Below are positions 32,661-41,772 of a stretch of DNA of 64,000 nt, piece by piece. Each line of letters begins with the position of its first letter. Positions within the stretch are counted from its first letter, which is position 1. Under the pieces are notes generated by a model that saw nothing but the letters and a program-made list of their open reading frames with translations, had not been told where the DNA came from and searched no databases. Source of the stretch: Aestuariivita sp. (GTDB lineage Bacteria > Pseudomonadota > Alphaproteobacteria > Rhodobacterales > Rhodobacteraceae); assembly GCF_021404545.1 (NCBI RefSeq), contig NZ_JAAWWD010000002.1, positions 166,870 through 230,869 on the forward strand. The letters are read 5' to 3'. The position numbers were made by a program, and so were the translations under genes.

Positions 32661-32927
32661 ATGGGCGCGTTCTTCCTCAGGCTTGGCATTGGCGTTCTCG
32701 CCTTCATGGCGGTCCTCGGCGCATTGCTGGAGATCTCACGTGAAGACGGGGGCGACGTCCGATCTGCGCCCAACGTCACGGACAGATCTGATCCTCTGAC
32801 GGCAGAACTGCGCCGATGTCAGTCGCTTGGGGATGCCGCTTTGGACGATCAAGACTGCGCCGCCACCTGGACCGAGACCCGCCGCCGTTTCCTGACCCCA
32901 TCACCATCCTCACACCCGGAGGAGTGA
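32661..32927 (+). CDS. trbK: TrbK-type entry exclusion protein
   Basis: 88 residues from ATG 32661. A single membrane segment (3-24), a polar stretch, and LRRCQSLGDAALDDQDCAAT with WTETRRRFL match the alternative TrbK proteins encoded between trbJ and trbL in alphaproteobacterial trb clusters. It is thought to prevent redundant plasmid transfer. Two Cys residues may form a disulfide in the periplasm. Confidence 0.78.
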   Translation: MGAFFLRLGIGVLAFMAVLGALLEISREDGGDVRSAPNVTDRSDPLTAELRRCQSLGDAALDDQDCAATWTETRRRFLTPSPSSHPEE

Positions 32928-32931
32928 ACCA

Positions 32932-34245
32932 ATGGGTGGCACCGGCGTCATCGACCGCTTCCTTGAGGTCTTCACCAGCTACATCGACAGCGGGTTCGGT
33001 CTGCTGGGCGGCGAGGTTGCCTTCCTCGCCACGACACTGATCGTCATCGATGTCACGCTGGCCGCCCTCTTCTGGGCCTGGGGCGCGGATGATGATATTC
33101 TCGCGCGGCTCATCAAGAAGACCCTCTTTGTGGGTGCCTTCGCCTACATCATCTCGAACTGGAACGCGCTGGCCCGCATCGTTTTTGAGAGCTTCGCCGG
33201 GCTCGGTCTGCAGGCCAGTGGCACCGGGTTCAGTGCCACCGATCTGATGCGCCCCGGGCGCGTGGCCCAGGTTGGCCTCGATGCTGGACGTCCGATCCTG
33301 GCCTCGATCTCTGATCTGATGGGCTATGTCAGCTTCTTCGAGAATTTCATTCAAATCATTGTGCTGCTGTTCGCATGGGCCATGGTGCTGCTCGCCTTCT
33401 TCATCCTCTCGGTCCAGCTCTTCATCACCCTGATAGAGTTCAAGCTGACGACACTTGCTGGTTTCGTGCTGATCCCCTTCGGCCTTTTCGGCAAAACTGC
33501 GTTTCTCGCCGAACGTGTGCTCGGCAATGTGGTCTCCTCCGGCGTCAAGGTGCTGGTGCTCGCCGTGATCATCGGCATCGGGTCGAGCCTTTTCGGTGAG
33601 TTCACGTCCGGGTTTGGGGGAGATCAGCCCAATATCGAAGAGGCCATGGCCATCGTGCTGGCCGCCCTTTCGCTTCTTGGCCTCGGCATCTTTGGCCCCG
33701 GCATCGCCAACGGGCTGATCTCCGGCGGGCCTCAGCTCAGCATGGGCGCAGCCGTTGGTACCGGGCTCGTCGCCGGAGGTGTCACCGCCGTCGGGATGGC
33801 CGGAACGGGTATGGCAGCAAGCGCCGCAGGGCGCGGTGTGCTCGCCGGTGCCCGCGGCGGGGCCGCAACGGTCGGTGGGGCTTCCGCAGCGTACAGCCTC
33901 GGATCCGCCGGACGAACCGGAGCCGCCGGGGTCGCCTCTGGGATCGGTGGTATCGCGCGAGCCGGTGCCGGTGTCGCCACCAGTCCCTTACGCCGCGCCG
34001 CGTCAGCCTTGAGCGACAGCGCGCAGGGTGGCGCACGAGCGGCTGTTGCGACCAGCGGCGGGGCAATCACCGGCGGCGGTAGTCCTGATGCTCCGACACC
34101 TTCCTCCAACCCGCCCGCTTGGGCCGCACGCATGGGTCGCGCGCAAACGCTTCACCATGGTGCGACCGCCGCCACCCATGCCCTGCGCTCAGGCGACAGC
34201 CCCGGCGGTGGCACCTCTGTCAGCCTTTCGGAAAGGGATCCCTGA
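32932..34245 (+). CDS. trbL: TrbL, VirB6-like polytopic channel protein
   Basis: 437 residues. The N-terminal GVIDRFLEVFTSYIDSGFGL and about six membrane helices to ~ residue 260 are typical of TrbL. The Gly/Ala-rich C-terminus (about 275-437) is low complexity, as is usual. The family forms the inner-membrane translocation part of the mating machinery. The frame is intact, with the stop overlapping the trbF start. Confidence 0.92.
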   Translation: MGGTGVIDRFLEVFTSYIDSGFGLLGGEVAFLATTLIVIDVTLAALFWAWGADDDILARLIKKTLFVGAFAYIISNWNALARIVFESFAGLGLQASGTGFSATDLMRPGRVAQVGLDAGRPILASISDLMGYVSFFENFIQIIVLLFAWAMVLLAFFILSVQLFITLIEFKLTTLAGFVLIPFGLFGKTAFLAERVLGNVVSSGVKVLVLAVIIGIGSSLFGEFTSGFGGDQPNIEEAMAIVLAALSLLGLGIFGPGIANGLISGGPQLSMGAAVGTGLVAGGVTAVGMAGTGMAASAAGRGVLAGARGGAATVGGASAAYSLGSAGRTGAAGVASGIGGIARAGAGVATSPLRRAASALSDSAQGGARAAVATSGGAITGGGSPDAPTPSSNPPAWAARMGRAQTLHHGATAATHALRSGDSPGGGTSVSLSERDP

Positions 34246-34928
34246 TGTTCAAACGCCCCTCGCTCACCTACGGCAAGACCCCGGAACCCGAGACCCCCTA
34301 TCAGAAGGCGGCACAGGTCTGGGACGACCGCATCGGCTCCGCCCGCGTGCAAGCCAAGAACTGGCGGCTGATGGCCTTCGGGTCACTGTTTTTGTCAGCA
34401 GGACTGGCCTTCGGCCTCGTCTGGCAATCCACGCAAGGCACGGTCGTGCCCTGGGTCGTGGAGGTCGATCAGCTGGGCGAGGCCCGCAGCATCACCCCAG
34501 CCAGTGCCGACTACGAGGTAACCGATCCGCAGATCGCCTATCACCTTGCGCAATTCATCGAACGGGTCCGCGCGATCCCAGCTGACCCCATCGTTGTGCG
34601 TCAGAATTGGCTGCGCGCTTATGAGTTCACCACCGATCGCGGCGCTATGGCTCTCAATGACTATGCCCGGTCCAACGATCCCTTCGCGCAGGTCGGCGAG
34701 GTCCAGATCTCAGTCGATGTCTCCAGCGTCATTCGCGCCTCACCCGACAGTTTCCGCATCGCCTGGACAGAGCGGCGCTATCAGGACGGCAGCCTCGCCG
34801 CGACCGAGCGCTGGACAGCGATCCTGACCATTTCGGTCCAGCCACCGCGCAGCGCCGAACGACTCCGGCAGAACCCCCTCGGCATCTACGTTCACGCCAT
34901 CAACTGGTCACGGGAGCTTCAGCAATGA
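34245..34928 (+). CDS. trbF: TrbF, VirB8-like assembly protein
   Basis: 227 residues from ATG 34245, overlapping the trbL stop. A short cytoplasmic N-terminus (KRPSLTYGKTPEPETPYQKA), one membrane segment (about 44-64), and a periplasmic NTF2-like domain with VVPWVVEVDQLGEA are the TrbF/VirB8 signature. It nucleates assembly of the secretion channel. A longer in-frame start from 34119 is only trbL read in another frame. Confidence 0.93.
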   Translation: MFKRPSLTYGKTPEPETPYQKAAQVWDDRIGSARVQAKNWRLMAFGSLFLSAGLAFGLVWQSTQGTVVPWVVEVDQLGEARSITPASADYEVTDPQIAYHLAQFIERVRAIPADPIVVRQNWLRAYEFTTDRGAMALNDYARSNDPFAQVGEVQISVDVSSVIRASPDSFRIAWTERRYQDGSLAATERWTAILTISVQPPRSAERLRQNPLGIYVHAINWSRELQQ

Positions 34929-35878
34929 GACGAATACACAGCACTATCCCCATCACACTGACCGCTCTTTTGCTGAGCGCCTGCGCAACCTACACCCCGC
35001 CCGAAATCGACTATGACAGCGATGTTCCGTCCTTGCCCGCGCCGCCGCCCCCCGTGGTCGAAGAACCGCTGCGAGCGATCCACACACCGCCGCCCTGGAC
35101 CCCGTCGCGCGGCGGCGACGCGGATGCGGCCACCGCAGCGGCCCGCGTCATCAATGCCAATGCGGCCGCCCGGGTAGAGCCCCGCCGCGAGGGCTACTAC
35201 AATGCGATCCAGGTCTTCCCCTACAGCGAAGGCGCGCTCTACCAGATCTATGCCGCTCCAGGTCAGATCACCAACATCGCGCTCGAACCCGGCGAGCAAT
35301 TGACTGGCGCGGGGCCGATTGCTGCTGGCGACACGACGCGCTGGATCATCGGTGACACCGAAAGCGGCAACGGACGCACGGTCCGCGTGCATATCCTTGT
35401 CAAACCGACCCGGCCCGACATCTCCACTAATCTTGTCATCAACACGGACCGGCGGACGTATCTGCTGGAACTGCGCGCCAACGAGACCTCCTACATGGCC
35501 TCCGTCGCGTGGTCATACCCGCCGGGGCGCGCCCAACCGCGGCCACCGGCGATCCAGCAACCCACGATCCCTCCGGCCAGCCATCGTAACTATCGCTATG
35601 GGCTGCAAGTTGAAGAGAACACGCCACCTTGGCGGCCGGACAGCGTGTTCGACGACGGTCGCCGCGTCTATGTCGTCTTCCCGCGCGGGATCGTGCAGGG
35701 CGAGATGCCGCCCCTCTTCGTGCTCGGGGCCGATGGGAGCGCGGAATTGGTAAACACCCGCGTCTTCCGCAACGTCCTGATCGTGGATCGGCTCTTTGCT
35801 GCCGCTGAATTGCGCCTTGGGAGTGACGATCAACAGGTGGTCAGGATCGTGCGCACCGATGGGAGGCCGCGCCCATGA
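34925..35878 (+). CDS. trbG: TrbG, VirB9-like outer channel protein
   Basis: 317 residues. A lipoprotein-type signal (LLLSAC, Cys about 20) anchors it to the outer membrane. Pro-rich spacer regions (PAPPPPVVEEP) and beta-rich VirB9 domains follow (NIALEPGEQLTGAGPIAAGD, RTVRVHILVKPT). It forms the outer ring with TrbI. It overlaps trbF and trbI by 4 bp each. Confidence 0.93.
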   Translation: MRRIHSTIPITLTALLLSACATYTPPEIDYDSDVPSLPAPPPPVVEEPLRAIHTPPPWTPSRGGDADAATAAARVINANAAARVEPRREGYYNAIQVFPYSEGALYQIYAAPGQITNIALEPGEQLTGAGPIAAGDTTRWIIGDTESGNGRTVRVHILVKPTRPDISTNLVINTDRRTYLLELRANETSYMASVAWSYPPGRAQPRPPAIQQPTIPPASHRNYRYGLQVEENTPPWRPDSVFDDGRRVYVVFPRGIVQGEMPPLFVLGADGSAELVNTRVFRNVLIVDRLFAAAELRLGSDDQQVVRIVRTDGRPRP

Positions 35879-37050
35879 CCACGTCGTCACCAAATCCCAG
35901 CGCAGCGCCGCCTACCAACTCCACTGATCCCTTCCGGCTGCGGCCCGATCCACCCCGCGTCGTGCGCCTCTCCCGCAAGGTCCTCGGCGGTCTCGCGGTC
36001 ATCACAGCGGTCGGTATCGGCGGTGCGTTGATCTTCGCCTTGCAGGACCGCCCGGCCCGCGATCGCCCTGGCGAACTCTTCACCACGGAAAACCGCCCCG
36101 CAGCCGACGAGCTGCGCCGCCTGCCTTCCGATTACAGCGGCATTCCGCAACTCGGACCCGCCCTGCCCGGAGACCTCGGACGCCCGATCCTGCGCACACA
36201 GGACGCGGGTCAACCCGTCCCTGCTTCGCCCATGCCAGGTCCTGACCCAGCCGAGCAGCGTCGGGTCGCGGAAGAGGAAGCCGCCCGCACAAGTGAAGTG
36301 TTCTTTGCAATACAATCACCGACCGCTCCATCGGGTTTCGCTGCACCCAGTACCGCACCTGCGAGCAGCTTCCCGGCCCCGCAACCCGACGGCAGAGCAC
36401 AGACAGATCAAGGCCGCCAACTCGCCTTCCTCAATGCCCCTGTCGACCGTCGCATCGTTGCCCCGGATCGTGTCACGCCGCCCGCCTCGCCTTACGTCCT
36501 TCAGGCCGGGTCCATCATTCCCGCCGCCCTCGTCACTGGCATTCGCTCTGACTTGCCGGGCCTGATCGTGGCTCAAGTGACCCAGAACGTCTATGACAGC
36601 CCTTCGGGGCGCTATCTCCTGCTGCCGCAAGGGTCCCGCCTCATCGGCGAATATGACAATGGCGTCGGTTTCGGCCAACGCCGCATCCTGCTCGTCTGGA
36701 CCCGGATCATCCTGCCCGATGGCCATTCCATTGTTCTGGAACGGCAACCTGGAGCGGATATCACAGGCTATGCAGGTCTCGAGGACGGTGTCGATCACCA
36801 TTGGGGCGGTGTATTGAGGGCGGCGCTTCTTTCTACAGTGCTCAACATCGGTGCCGAACTGGGGACTGATGATGACGATCCCATCGCCACTGCCATCCGC
36901 GACGGCGCACAAGACACCATCGGTGATGCAGGCCGCGAGATCGTGCGTCGTCAGATTGATATTCCGCCAACCTTAACAATTCGGCCGGGATTTCTGGTGC
37001 GCGTGATTGTGACCCGTGATCTGATCCTTGAACCACAGGGAGGACACTGA
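35875..37050 (+). CDS. trbI: TrbI, VirB10-like scaffold protein
   Basis: 391 residues. A cytoplasmic N-terminus, a membrane segment (about 37-55), a Pro-rich linker, and the C-terminal VirB10 domain are visible: SIIPAALVTGIRSDLPGLIV, QGSRLIGEYDNGVGFGQRRI, LPGADITGYAGLEDG-like and an RPGFLVRVIVTRDL end. It spans both membranes in the channel. The frame is intact, and its stop overlaps the DUF2274 start. Confidence 0.93.
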   Translation: MTTSSPNPSAAPPTNSTDPFRLRPDPPRVVRLSRKVLGGLAVITAVGIGGALIFALQDRPARDRPGELFTTENRPAADELRRLPSDYSGIPQLGPALPGDLGRPILRTQDAGQPVPASPMPGPDPAEQRRVAEEEAARTSEVFFAIQSPTAPSGFAAPSTAPASSFPAPQPDGRAQTDQGRQLAFLNAPVDRRIVAPDRVTPPASPYVLQAGSIIPAALVTGIRSDLPGLIVAQVTQNVYDSPSGRYLLLPQGSRLIGEYDNGVGFGQRRILLVWTRIILPDGHSIVLERQPGADITGYAGLEDGVDHHWGGVLRAALLSTVLNIGAELGTDDDDPIATAIRDGAQDTIGDAGREIVRRQIDIPPTLTIRPGFLVRVIVTRDLILEPQGGH

Positions 37051-37298
37051 TGACCAAATTGAAACTGGACGCGTTGCCGGACGACAAACCGGTCAGACTG
37101 ACCGTGGAACTGCCAGCGCCCGTCCATCGTGATCTCGTCGCCTATGCAAAGGTGCTGGAACGACAAACCAGCCAAACCATCAAGGATCCGGCAAAACTGA
37201 TCGCTCCGATGCTTGAACGCTTCATGGCAACGGATCGAGGCTTCGCGAAGCTGCGACGACAAGGAACAAGTGGTAGCTCACCGCCTGGAAAGGGCTAA
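37050..37298 (+). CDS. DUF2274 protein, last gene of trb operon
   Basis: 82 residues. KLDALPDDKPVRLTVELPAP and the VHRDLVAYAKVLERQ motif match DUF2274, a small family almost always encoded straight after trbI in alphaproteobacterial trb clusters. It resembles a ribbon-helix-helix regulator in its first 50 residues (inference). The function in transfer is unknown. Confidence 0.88.
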   Translation: MTKLKLDALPDDKPVRLTVELPAPVHRDLVAYAKVLERQTSQTIKDPAKLIAPMLERFMATDRGFAKLRRQGTSGSSPPGKG

Positions 37299-37802
37299 TA
37301 GAGCAAACGACATCTTGCGTATTCACGTCATCGACAAGTCAACAGGCATCGGATTGTGCAGCAGCATGGCATTGCAGTTCGAAGCATCGGCATCGGCATC
37401 GGCATCGGCATCGGCATCGGCATCGGCATCGGATGGTGACGATCAATCTGGCTGAATGACAGTCTCATTGCAGTTCGCGTATCTTTTTCCGTTGCCGAGC
37501 TTGCCCTTCGGCCAATTATTTTTTGGCAACTTCAGTTCATCCTGCGCTCCAGTCTCGCAACTCGATGAATCGTGTTGCTTACCGATAGTTCCCGAACGTA
37601 GGGTGCACGAGAACAAGACGAAAAATCCAATGATTTCAAAAGCTGCCCCGTTTGACGGGCTCTTTGACGGTAAATGCGAATGGAAAAATATATTTGTCTA
37701 TTAATATCCAATTCTTAGAAGACCAGTTGATAATCGAATGGGAATGATCGGGCCCGCCAGGTGCAACCGCGCGCTGCAGAACTTGCACGCCGGGGGAGGG
37801 AG
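37299..37802. other. Non-coding junction between trb module and core region
   Basis: About 500 bp with no convincing gene. It contains the GCATCG x8 repeat (37384-37431) and an AT-richer stretch (about 37456-37740) unlike the GC-rich genes on either side. A frame at 37456-37704 is not protein-like. This is where the trb remnant meets the high-GC core-like region, and no tRNA or direct repeat marks the joint. Confidence 0.5.
37384..37431. repeat. Tandem repeat GCATCG x8
   Basis: Eight perfect GCATCG hexamers in a row. In the forward frame it would encode alternating Ala-Ser. The frame around it has no start context or family, so the array appears non-coding and may vary in copy number between strains. 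Confidence 0.9.
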
Positions 37803-38072
37803 ATGACGGTCTCCCTCACCGGCACCCTGACTTGCGGCCCCCAGGACGCCGTGACCGTGCGCGCCGCCCTGCCCGAGCATATCCGGCTGAGCCGGGCCGA
37901 GCCGGGCTGTCTGCATTTCGACGTGACCGAGACCGCGTCGGGCGTCTTTGCCGTCTCGGAAGAGTTCACCGATCAGGCCGCGTTCGAGGCGCATCAGGCC
38001 CGCACCCGCGCCAGCGACTGGTGGGCCAAGACCGGCCATATTCCGCGCGATTTTCAGGTCACACGCGCGTGA
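37803..38072 (+). CDS. Antibiotic biosynthesis monooxygenase (ABM) domain protein
   Basis: 89 residues from ATG 37803, with a strong GGGGGAGGGAG upstream. A ferredoxin-like ABM fold is seen: LTGTLTCGPQD, the RAEPGCLHFDV motif, SEEFTDQAAFEAHQA, and a final WWAKTGHI. ABM proteins are small cofactor-free oxygenases or heme-oxygenase-like; many remain uncharacterised. It overlaps the GTG start of the transporter gene. Confidence 0.82.
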   Translation: MTVSLTGTLTCGPQDAVTVRAALPEHIRLSRAEPGCLHFDVTETASGVFAVSEEFTDQAAFEAHQARTRASDWWAKTGHIPRDFQVTRA

Positions 38073-38956
38073 GCGTCGCCGCACCTGCGCCGCAGATCCT
38101 CAAGGCAGGGCTGTGGATGACCGGCGCCATTGTCGCCTTTTCGTCGATGGCGGTCGCGGGGCGCGCGGTCAGCGATCAACACGACACGTTCGAGATCATG
38201 ATGTATCGCAGTTTTGTGGGCCTGATCGTCGTGTTGGTCGTGGTCACTCTGACCCGGCGCTGGGAAGAGATCACGCGGCGCTCGATGGGCACCCACCTGG
38301 TCCGCAATGCCGCCCATTTTACCGGCCAGAACTTGTGGTTCTATGCCGTCACCCTGATCCCGCTGGCGCAGGTTTTTGCATTGGAGTTCACCACGCCGCT
38401 CTGGGTGATTGTCCTGTCGCCGCTGGTTCTGGGCGAACGGCTGACAGCGCTGCGCGCTCTGGCCGCCCTGATCGGCTTTGTCGGGATCCTGATCGTTGCG
38501 CGCCCCTCGCCCGAAACCATCAGTATCGGGGTGATCACTGCCGCCAGCTCGGCGATTTTCTTTGCAACCACGATCATGTTCACCCGCAAGCTGACCCGGA
38601 CCGAGACCGTGGCCTGCATTCTTTTCTGGCTCACGATGATGCAAGCGGTCATGGGATTTGTCGCCTCAGGCTATGACGGCGATATTGCCTTGCCCACCGC
38701 GCACACCGCGCCTTGGCTGGTCATGATCGGGCTGGCGGGGCTCTTGGCGCATTACTGCATCACCAATGCGCTGTCGATTGCGCCTGCAACCGTTGTGGTG
38801 CCCTTTGATTTTGCCCGTCTGCCCGCCATCGCCGTGGTTGGGGTGCTGCTTTATGACGAAGCGCTGGATATCTGGGTGATGGTCGGCGCGGTGGTGATCT
38901 TTGCCGCGATCTATCTCAATATCTGGACCGAAACGCGCAAGAAACGGATCGCCTGA
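38069..38956 (+). CDS. DMT/EamA family transporter
   Basis: 295 residues from GTG 38069 (overlapping the ABM stop). About ten membrane helices form two EamA repeats (ILKAGLWMTGAIVAFSSMAV; FALEFTTPLWVIVLSPLVLG; VVVPFDFARLPAIAVVGVLL). The E-F-T-T-P-L motif and FDFARLP are typical of metabolite exporters of this superfamily. The substrate is unknown. It is followed by a second EamA gene. Confidence 0.88.
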   Translation: MSVAAPAPQILKAGLWMTGAIVAFSSMAVAGRAVSDQHDTFEIMMYRSFVGLIVVLVVVTLTRRWEEITRRSMGTHLVRNAAHFTGQNLWFYAVTLIPLAQVFALEFTTPLWVIVLSPLVLGERLTALRALAALIGFVGILIVARPSPETISIGVITAASSAIFFATTIMFTRKLTRTETVACILFWLTMMQAVMGFVASGYDGDIALPTAHTAPWLVMIGLAGLLAHYCITNALSIAPATVVVPFDFARLPAIAVVGVLLYDEALDIWVMVGAVVIFAAIYLNIWTETRKKRIA

Positions 38957-38983
38957 GGACATCGAACCCGCCAGTCTCGCCTT

Positions 38984-39907
38984 ATGATCCAACAACAATC
39001 CCTCTCGTCGCGGGCCTGGGCCGAGATGATCCTTCTGGGTATTATCTGGGGCGCGTCTTTCTTTTCGATCCGCATTGCGCTGAACGAGGTGCCGTTCGTC
39101 ACTTCGGTCCTGCACCGCACCGGATGGGCGATGCTGGTGCTTTGGGCCGTGGTGCTGATAGCCCGCCTGCCGGTGCCGCGCGATCCCCGGATCTGGGGGG
39201 CGTTCGTGGTCATGGGGCTTTTGAACAACGTCATCCCCTTTGCGCTGATGGCCTGGGCGCAGTTGCATGTCGAGACCGGGCTGACCTCGATCCTGAATGC
39301 GGCCACGGCGATTTTCGGGGTTGTCGTGGCCGCGTTGATCTTTGCCGATGAGCGCATCACGCCGCGCCGCGCCATCGGCGTGATCCTGGGCTTTTTCGGT
39401 GTGGCCACGGCGATCGGGCTGGAGAGCTTTCGCACGTTCGATCTGCGCTCGATGGCGCAACTGGCGATCCTGGCGGGCACGATCTCCTATGCGTTTGCGT
39501 CCAGCTGGGCACGGTTGCGGCTGTCGGGCCTGGCCCCGCAGGTTGCCGCGGCGGGGATGCTCACCGGCTCGACCCTGATCATGGGGCCTGTCGCGCTGAT
39601 CGTGGACGGGCCTGTGTCCTTCGATCTCGAACCGGTGACATGGGCCGCCATCGGATATTACGCGATCCTTGGAACGGCGGGGGCCTATCTGCTCTATTAC
39701 CGCGTGCTGGCGATGGCGGGCAGCGGCAATCTGATGCTGGTGACGCTGCTGATCCCGCCGGTAGCGATCCTGCTGGGGGCCGCGTTTCTGGGCGAAGCCC
39801 TGCACCCGTCCGCCTTTCTGGGGTTCGGTATTCTGGCGCTGGGGCTCGTGATCCTCGATGGGCGCGCGCTGAACGCGCTGATTGACCGGCGCAAAAAGGC
39901 CCATTAG
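38984..39907 (+). CDS. DMT/EamA family transporter (second)
   Basis: 307 residues from ATG 38984. Ten membrane helices with EamA motifs: EMILLGIIWGASFFSIRIAL, ETGLTSILNAATAIFGVVVA, and LLIPPVAILLGAAFLGEAL. It is not closely similar to its upstream neighbour, so the tandem is not a recent copy. The substrate is unknown; amino acids or related metabolites are usual. Confidence 0.9.
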   Translation: MIQQQSLSSRAWAEMILLGIIWGASFFSIRIALNEVPFVTSVLHRTGWAMLVLWAVVLIARLPVPRDPRIWGAFVVMGLLNNVIPFALMAWAQLHVETGLTSILNAATAIFGVVVAALIFADERITPRRAIGVILGFFGVATAIGLESFRTFDLRSMAQLAILAGTISYAFASSWARLRLSGLAPQVAAAGMLTGSTLIMGPVALIVDGPVSFDLEPVTWAAIGYYAILGTAGAYLLYYRVLAMAGSGNLMLVTLLIPPVAILLGAAFLGEALHPSAFLGFGILALGLVILDGRALNALIDRRKKAH

Positions 39908-39943
39908 ACCGGCGCGACACCAACCCTTCGGGAGCCGGACCGG

Positions 39944-40804
39944 ATGATCTATGCCACTGCCGCTGACTGGCGCACCGCCGCGCATAAGCGCGTCCTGTTC
40001 TTCGGGATGTCGGGCTTGGGCAAGACGTATCTGTCGAACATGCTGCGCGATGCGGGCAGCTGGTTTCACTATTCCATCGATTACCGCATCGGCACCCGGT
40101 ACATGGGCGAATACATCACCGACAACGCCAAGGCCGAGGCGATGAAGATCCCCTTCCTGCGCGATCTTCTGCTGTCGGATTCGATCTATATCGGATCGAA
40201 CCTGACCTTCGACAATCTCACGCCGGTCTCGACCTATCTGGGCAAGCCCGGGAATGCCGCAAAGGGCGGTCTGCCGATGGAGGAATACCGCCGCCGGCAA
40301 GAACAGTTCAAACGCGCCGAGATCCAGGCGCTTCTGGATACCGGGCATTTCATCCGCCGCGCCGGGATGCTTTATGGCTATCCGCATTTCATCTGCGACA
40401 CCGGCGGGTCGATCTGCGAATGGGTGGATGCGGAGGATCCGAACGATCCGATCCTGACCGAGCTGGCCAAGCACACGCTGCTGATCTGGATCGAAGGGTC
40501 GCAGGCCCATACCCAGGAGCTGATCCGCCGGTTCGACAAGGCGCCCAAGCCGATGGCCTATCAGCCTGAGTTCCTGGCCGCCTGCTGGCAGGAATACCTG
40601 AATGAAAAGAAGTGCGTGGAAGACGACGTTGATCCTGACGCCTTCATCCGCTGGACCTATGCCCGCGCGCTGGCACACCGCCAGCCGCGTTATCGGGCGA
40701 TGTCGGACTGGGGGGTGCGGATCCGGGCCGAAGCGCTGGAGGCGTGCCGGGATGAGGCCGCTTTCGTGGACGTGATCGCCGATGCCCTTGAGGCGCGCCG
40801 CTAA
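39944..40804 (+). CDS. P-loop ATPase of unknown role
   Basis: 286 residues from ATG 39944. A Walker A motif GMSGLGKT is near residues 27-34, followed by [21 protein letters not shown] later hydrophobic strand ending HTLLIWIEG could be Walker B-like. The sequence has no kinase or AAA domain that I recognise, but [11 protein letters not shown] and [17 protein letters not shown] are distinctive. It looks like a conserved Rhodobacterales 'ATPase' next to metA; the role is unknown. Confidence 0.65.
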   Translation: MIYATAADWRTAAHKRVLFFGMSGLGKTYLSNMLRDAGSWFHYSIDYRIGTRYMGEYITDNAKAEAMKIPFLRDLLLSDSIYIGSNLTFDNLTPVSTYLGKPGNAAKGGLPMEEYRRRQEQFKRAEIQALLDTGHFIRRAGMLYGYPHFICDTGGSICEWVDAEDPNDPILTELAKHTLLIWIEGSQAHTQELIRRFDKAPKPMAYQPEFLAACWQEYLNEKKCVEDDVDPDAFIRWTYARALAHRQPRYRAMSDWGVRIRAEALEACRDEAAFVDVIADALEARR

Positions 40805-40807
40805 ACA

Positions 40808-40834
40808 CCGTATCTCAACCTTTCGCCGATACGG
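40808..40834. promoter_or_regulatory. Inverted repeat CCGTATC-N13-GATACGG upstream of metA
   Basis: Perfect 7-bp arms in the 41-bp gap between the ATPase stop and the metA start. It could be the ATPase terminator, a leader stem or an operator for methionine control. It does not match the SAM-II (metA-motif) riboswitch consensus. Confidence 0.45.
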
Positions 40835-40845
40835 GACCAAGACAG

Positions 40846-41772
40846 ATGCCGATCAAACTGCCCTCTGACCTGCCTGCCTTTGACGTGCTCACCCGTGAGG
40901 GGGTGCAAGTCATGTCCGAGGATCTGGCCCAGCATCAGGATATCCGCCCGCTGCGCATCGGGCTTTTGAACCTGATGCCCAAGAAGATCCAGACCGAGAA
41001 CCAGTTCGCCCGGCTGATCGGCGCGGGCCCCTTGCAGATCGAGCTGAGCCTGATCCGCATGTCCGAACACCAGACCCGTAACACCGCCGCCGAGCATATG
41101 GCGGAATTCTATCGCCCCTTTCAGGAGGTCAAGGACCAGAAATTCGACGGGCTGGTGATCACCGGCGCGCCGATCGAACATCTGCCCTTTGAGGAGGTCA
41201 CCTATTGGGATGAGCTGACGCAAGTGATGGACTGGACCCAAACCAACGTGCAATCGACCTTTGGCGTGTGCTGGGGCGGCATGGCGATGCTGCACCATTT
41301 CCACGATGTGCCGAAGCATATACTCAGCCAGAAACTCTTTGGCTGTTACCGCCACACCAACCTCGCCCCCGCCTCGCCTTACCTGCGGGGGTTCTCGGAT
41401 GACTGCGTGGTGCCGGTCTCGCGCTGGACCGAGATGCGCGCGCCGGAGGTCGAGGCCGCGGGCCTGCCGATTCTTCTGGGTTCCGACATCGCGGGGCCGT
41501 GCCTGATCGAGGATCCGGATCACAGGGCGCTCTACATCCTGAACCATTTCGAATATGACAGCGGCACATTGCGCGAGGAATACCTGCGCGATCTGGCCTC
41601 CGCCCAGGTGGATGGGGCCGAGATCCAGCTGCCGGTGAACTATTTTCCCGATAACGATCCCGATCAGACGCCGCAAAACCGCTGGCGCAGCCATGCGCAT
41701 CTTCTATATGGCAACTGGATCAACGAATTGTATCAATCCACACCTTATGACATGACTAAGATTGGCGCGTAA
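40846..41772 (+). CDS. metAA: Homoserine O-acetyltransferase, MetA fold
   Basis: 308 residues. The opening [20 protein letters not shown] and [15 protein letters not shown] are MetA signatures. The catalytic Cys142 is in FGVCWGG, and the His/Glu pair in LNHFEYD. Residue 111 is Glu (TGAPIE); in characterised MetA enzymes Glu here selects acetyl-CoA and Gly selects succinyl-CoA, so an acetyltransferase is expected. It makes the first activated intermediate of methionine synthesis. The hydrolase gene starts 10 bp before its end. Confidence 0.93.
   Translation: MPIKLPSDLPAFDVLTREGVQVMSEDLAQHQDIRPLRIGLLNLMPKKIQTENQFARLIGAGPLQIELSLIRMSEHQTRNTAAEHMAEFYRPFQEVKDQKFDGLVITGAPIEHLPFEEVTYWDELTQVMDWTQTNVQSTFGVCWGGMAMLHHFHDVPKHILSQKLFGCYRHTNLAPASPYLRGFSDDCVVPVSRWTEMRAPEVEAAGLPILLGSDIAGPCLIEDPDHRALYILNHFEYDSGTLREEYLRDLASAQVDGAEIQLPVNYFPDNDPDQTPQNRWRSHAHLLYGNWINELYQSTPYDMTKIGA

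Noticed and set aside
37384..37431. Hexamer array as a CRISPR or iteron array
   Set aside because: Repeats are 6 bp with no spacers and no rep or cas genes nearby; a simple tandem repeat.
37456..37704. Forward frame of 82 residues after the hexamer array
   Set aside because: Unusual Pro/Ser/Phe composition, no ribosome site, no family; treated as junction DNA.
38666..40840. Long reverse-strand frame (724 residues)
   Set aside because: Rich in Arg, His, Gln and Gly, no family features, and it overlaps three well-supported forward genes; a GC-rich shadow.
40805..40845. SAM-II riboswitch upstream of metA
   Set aside because: The gap is only 41 bp and lacks the conserved SAM-II core; only a 7-bp inverted repeat is present.
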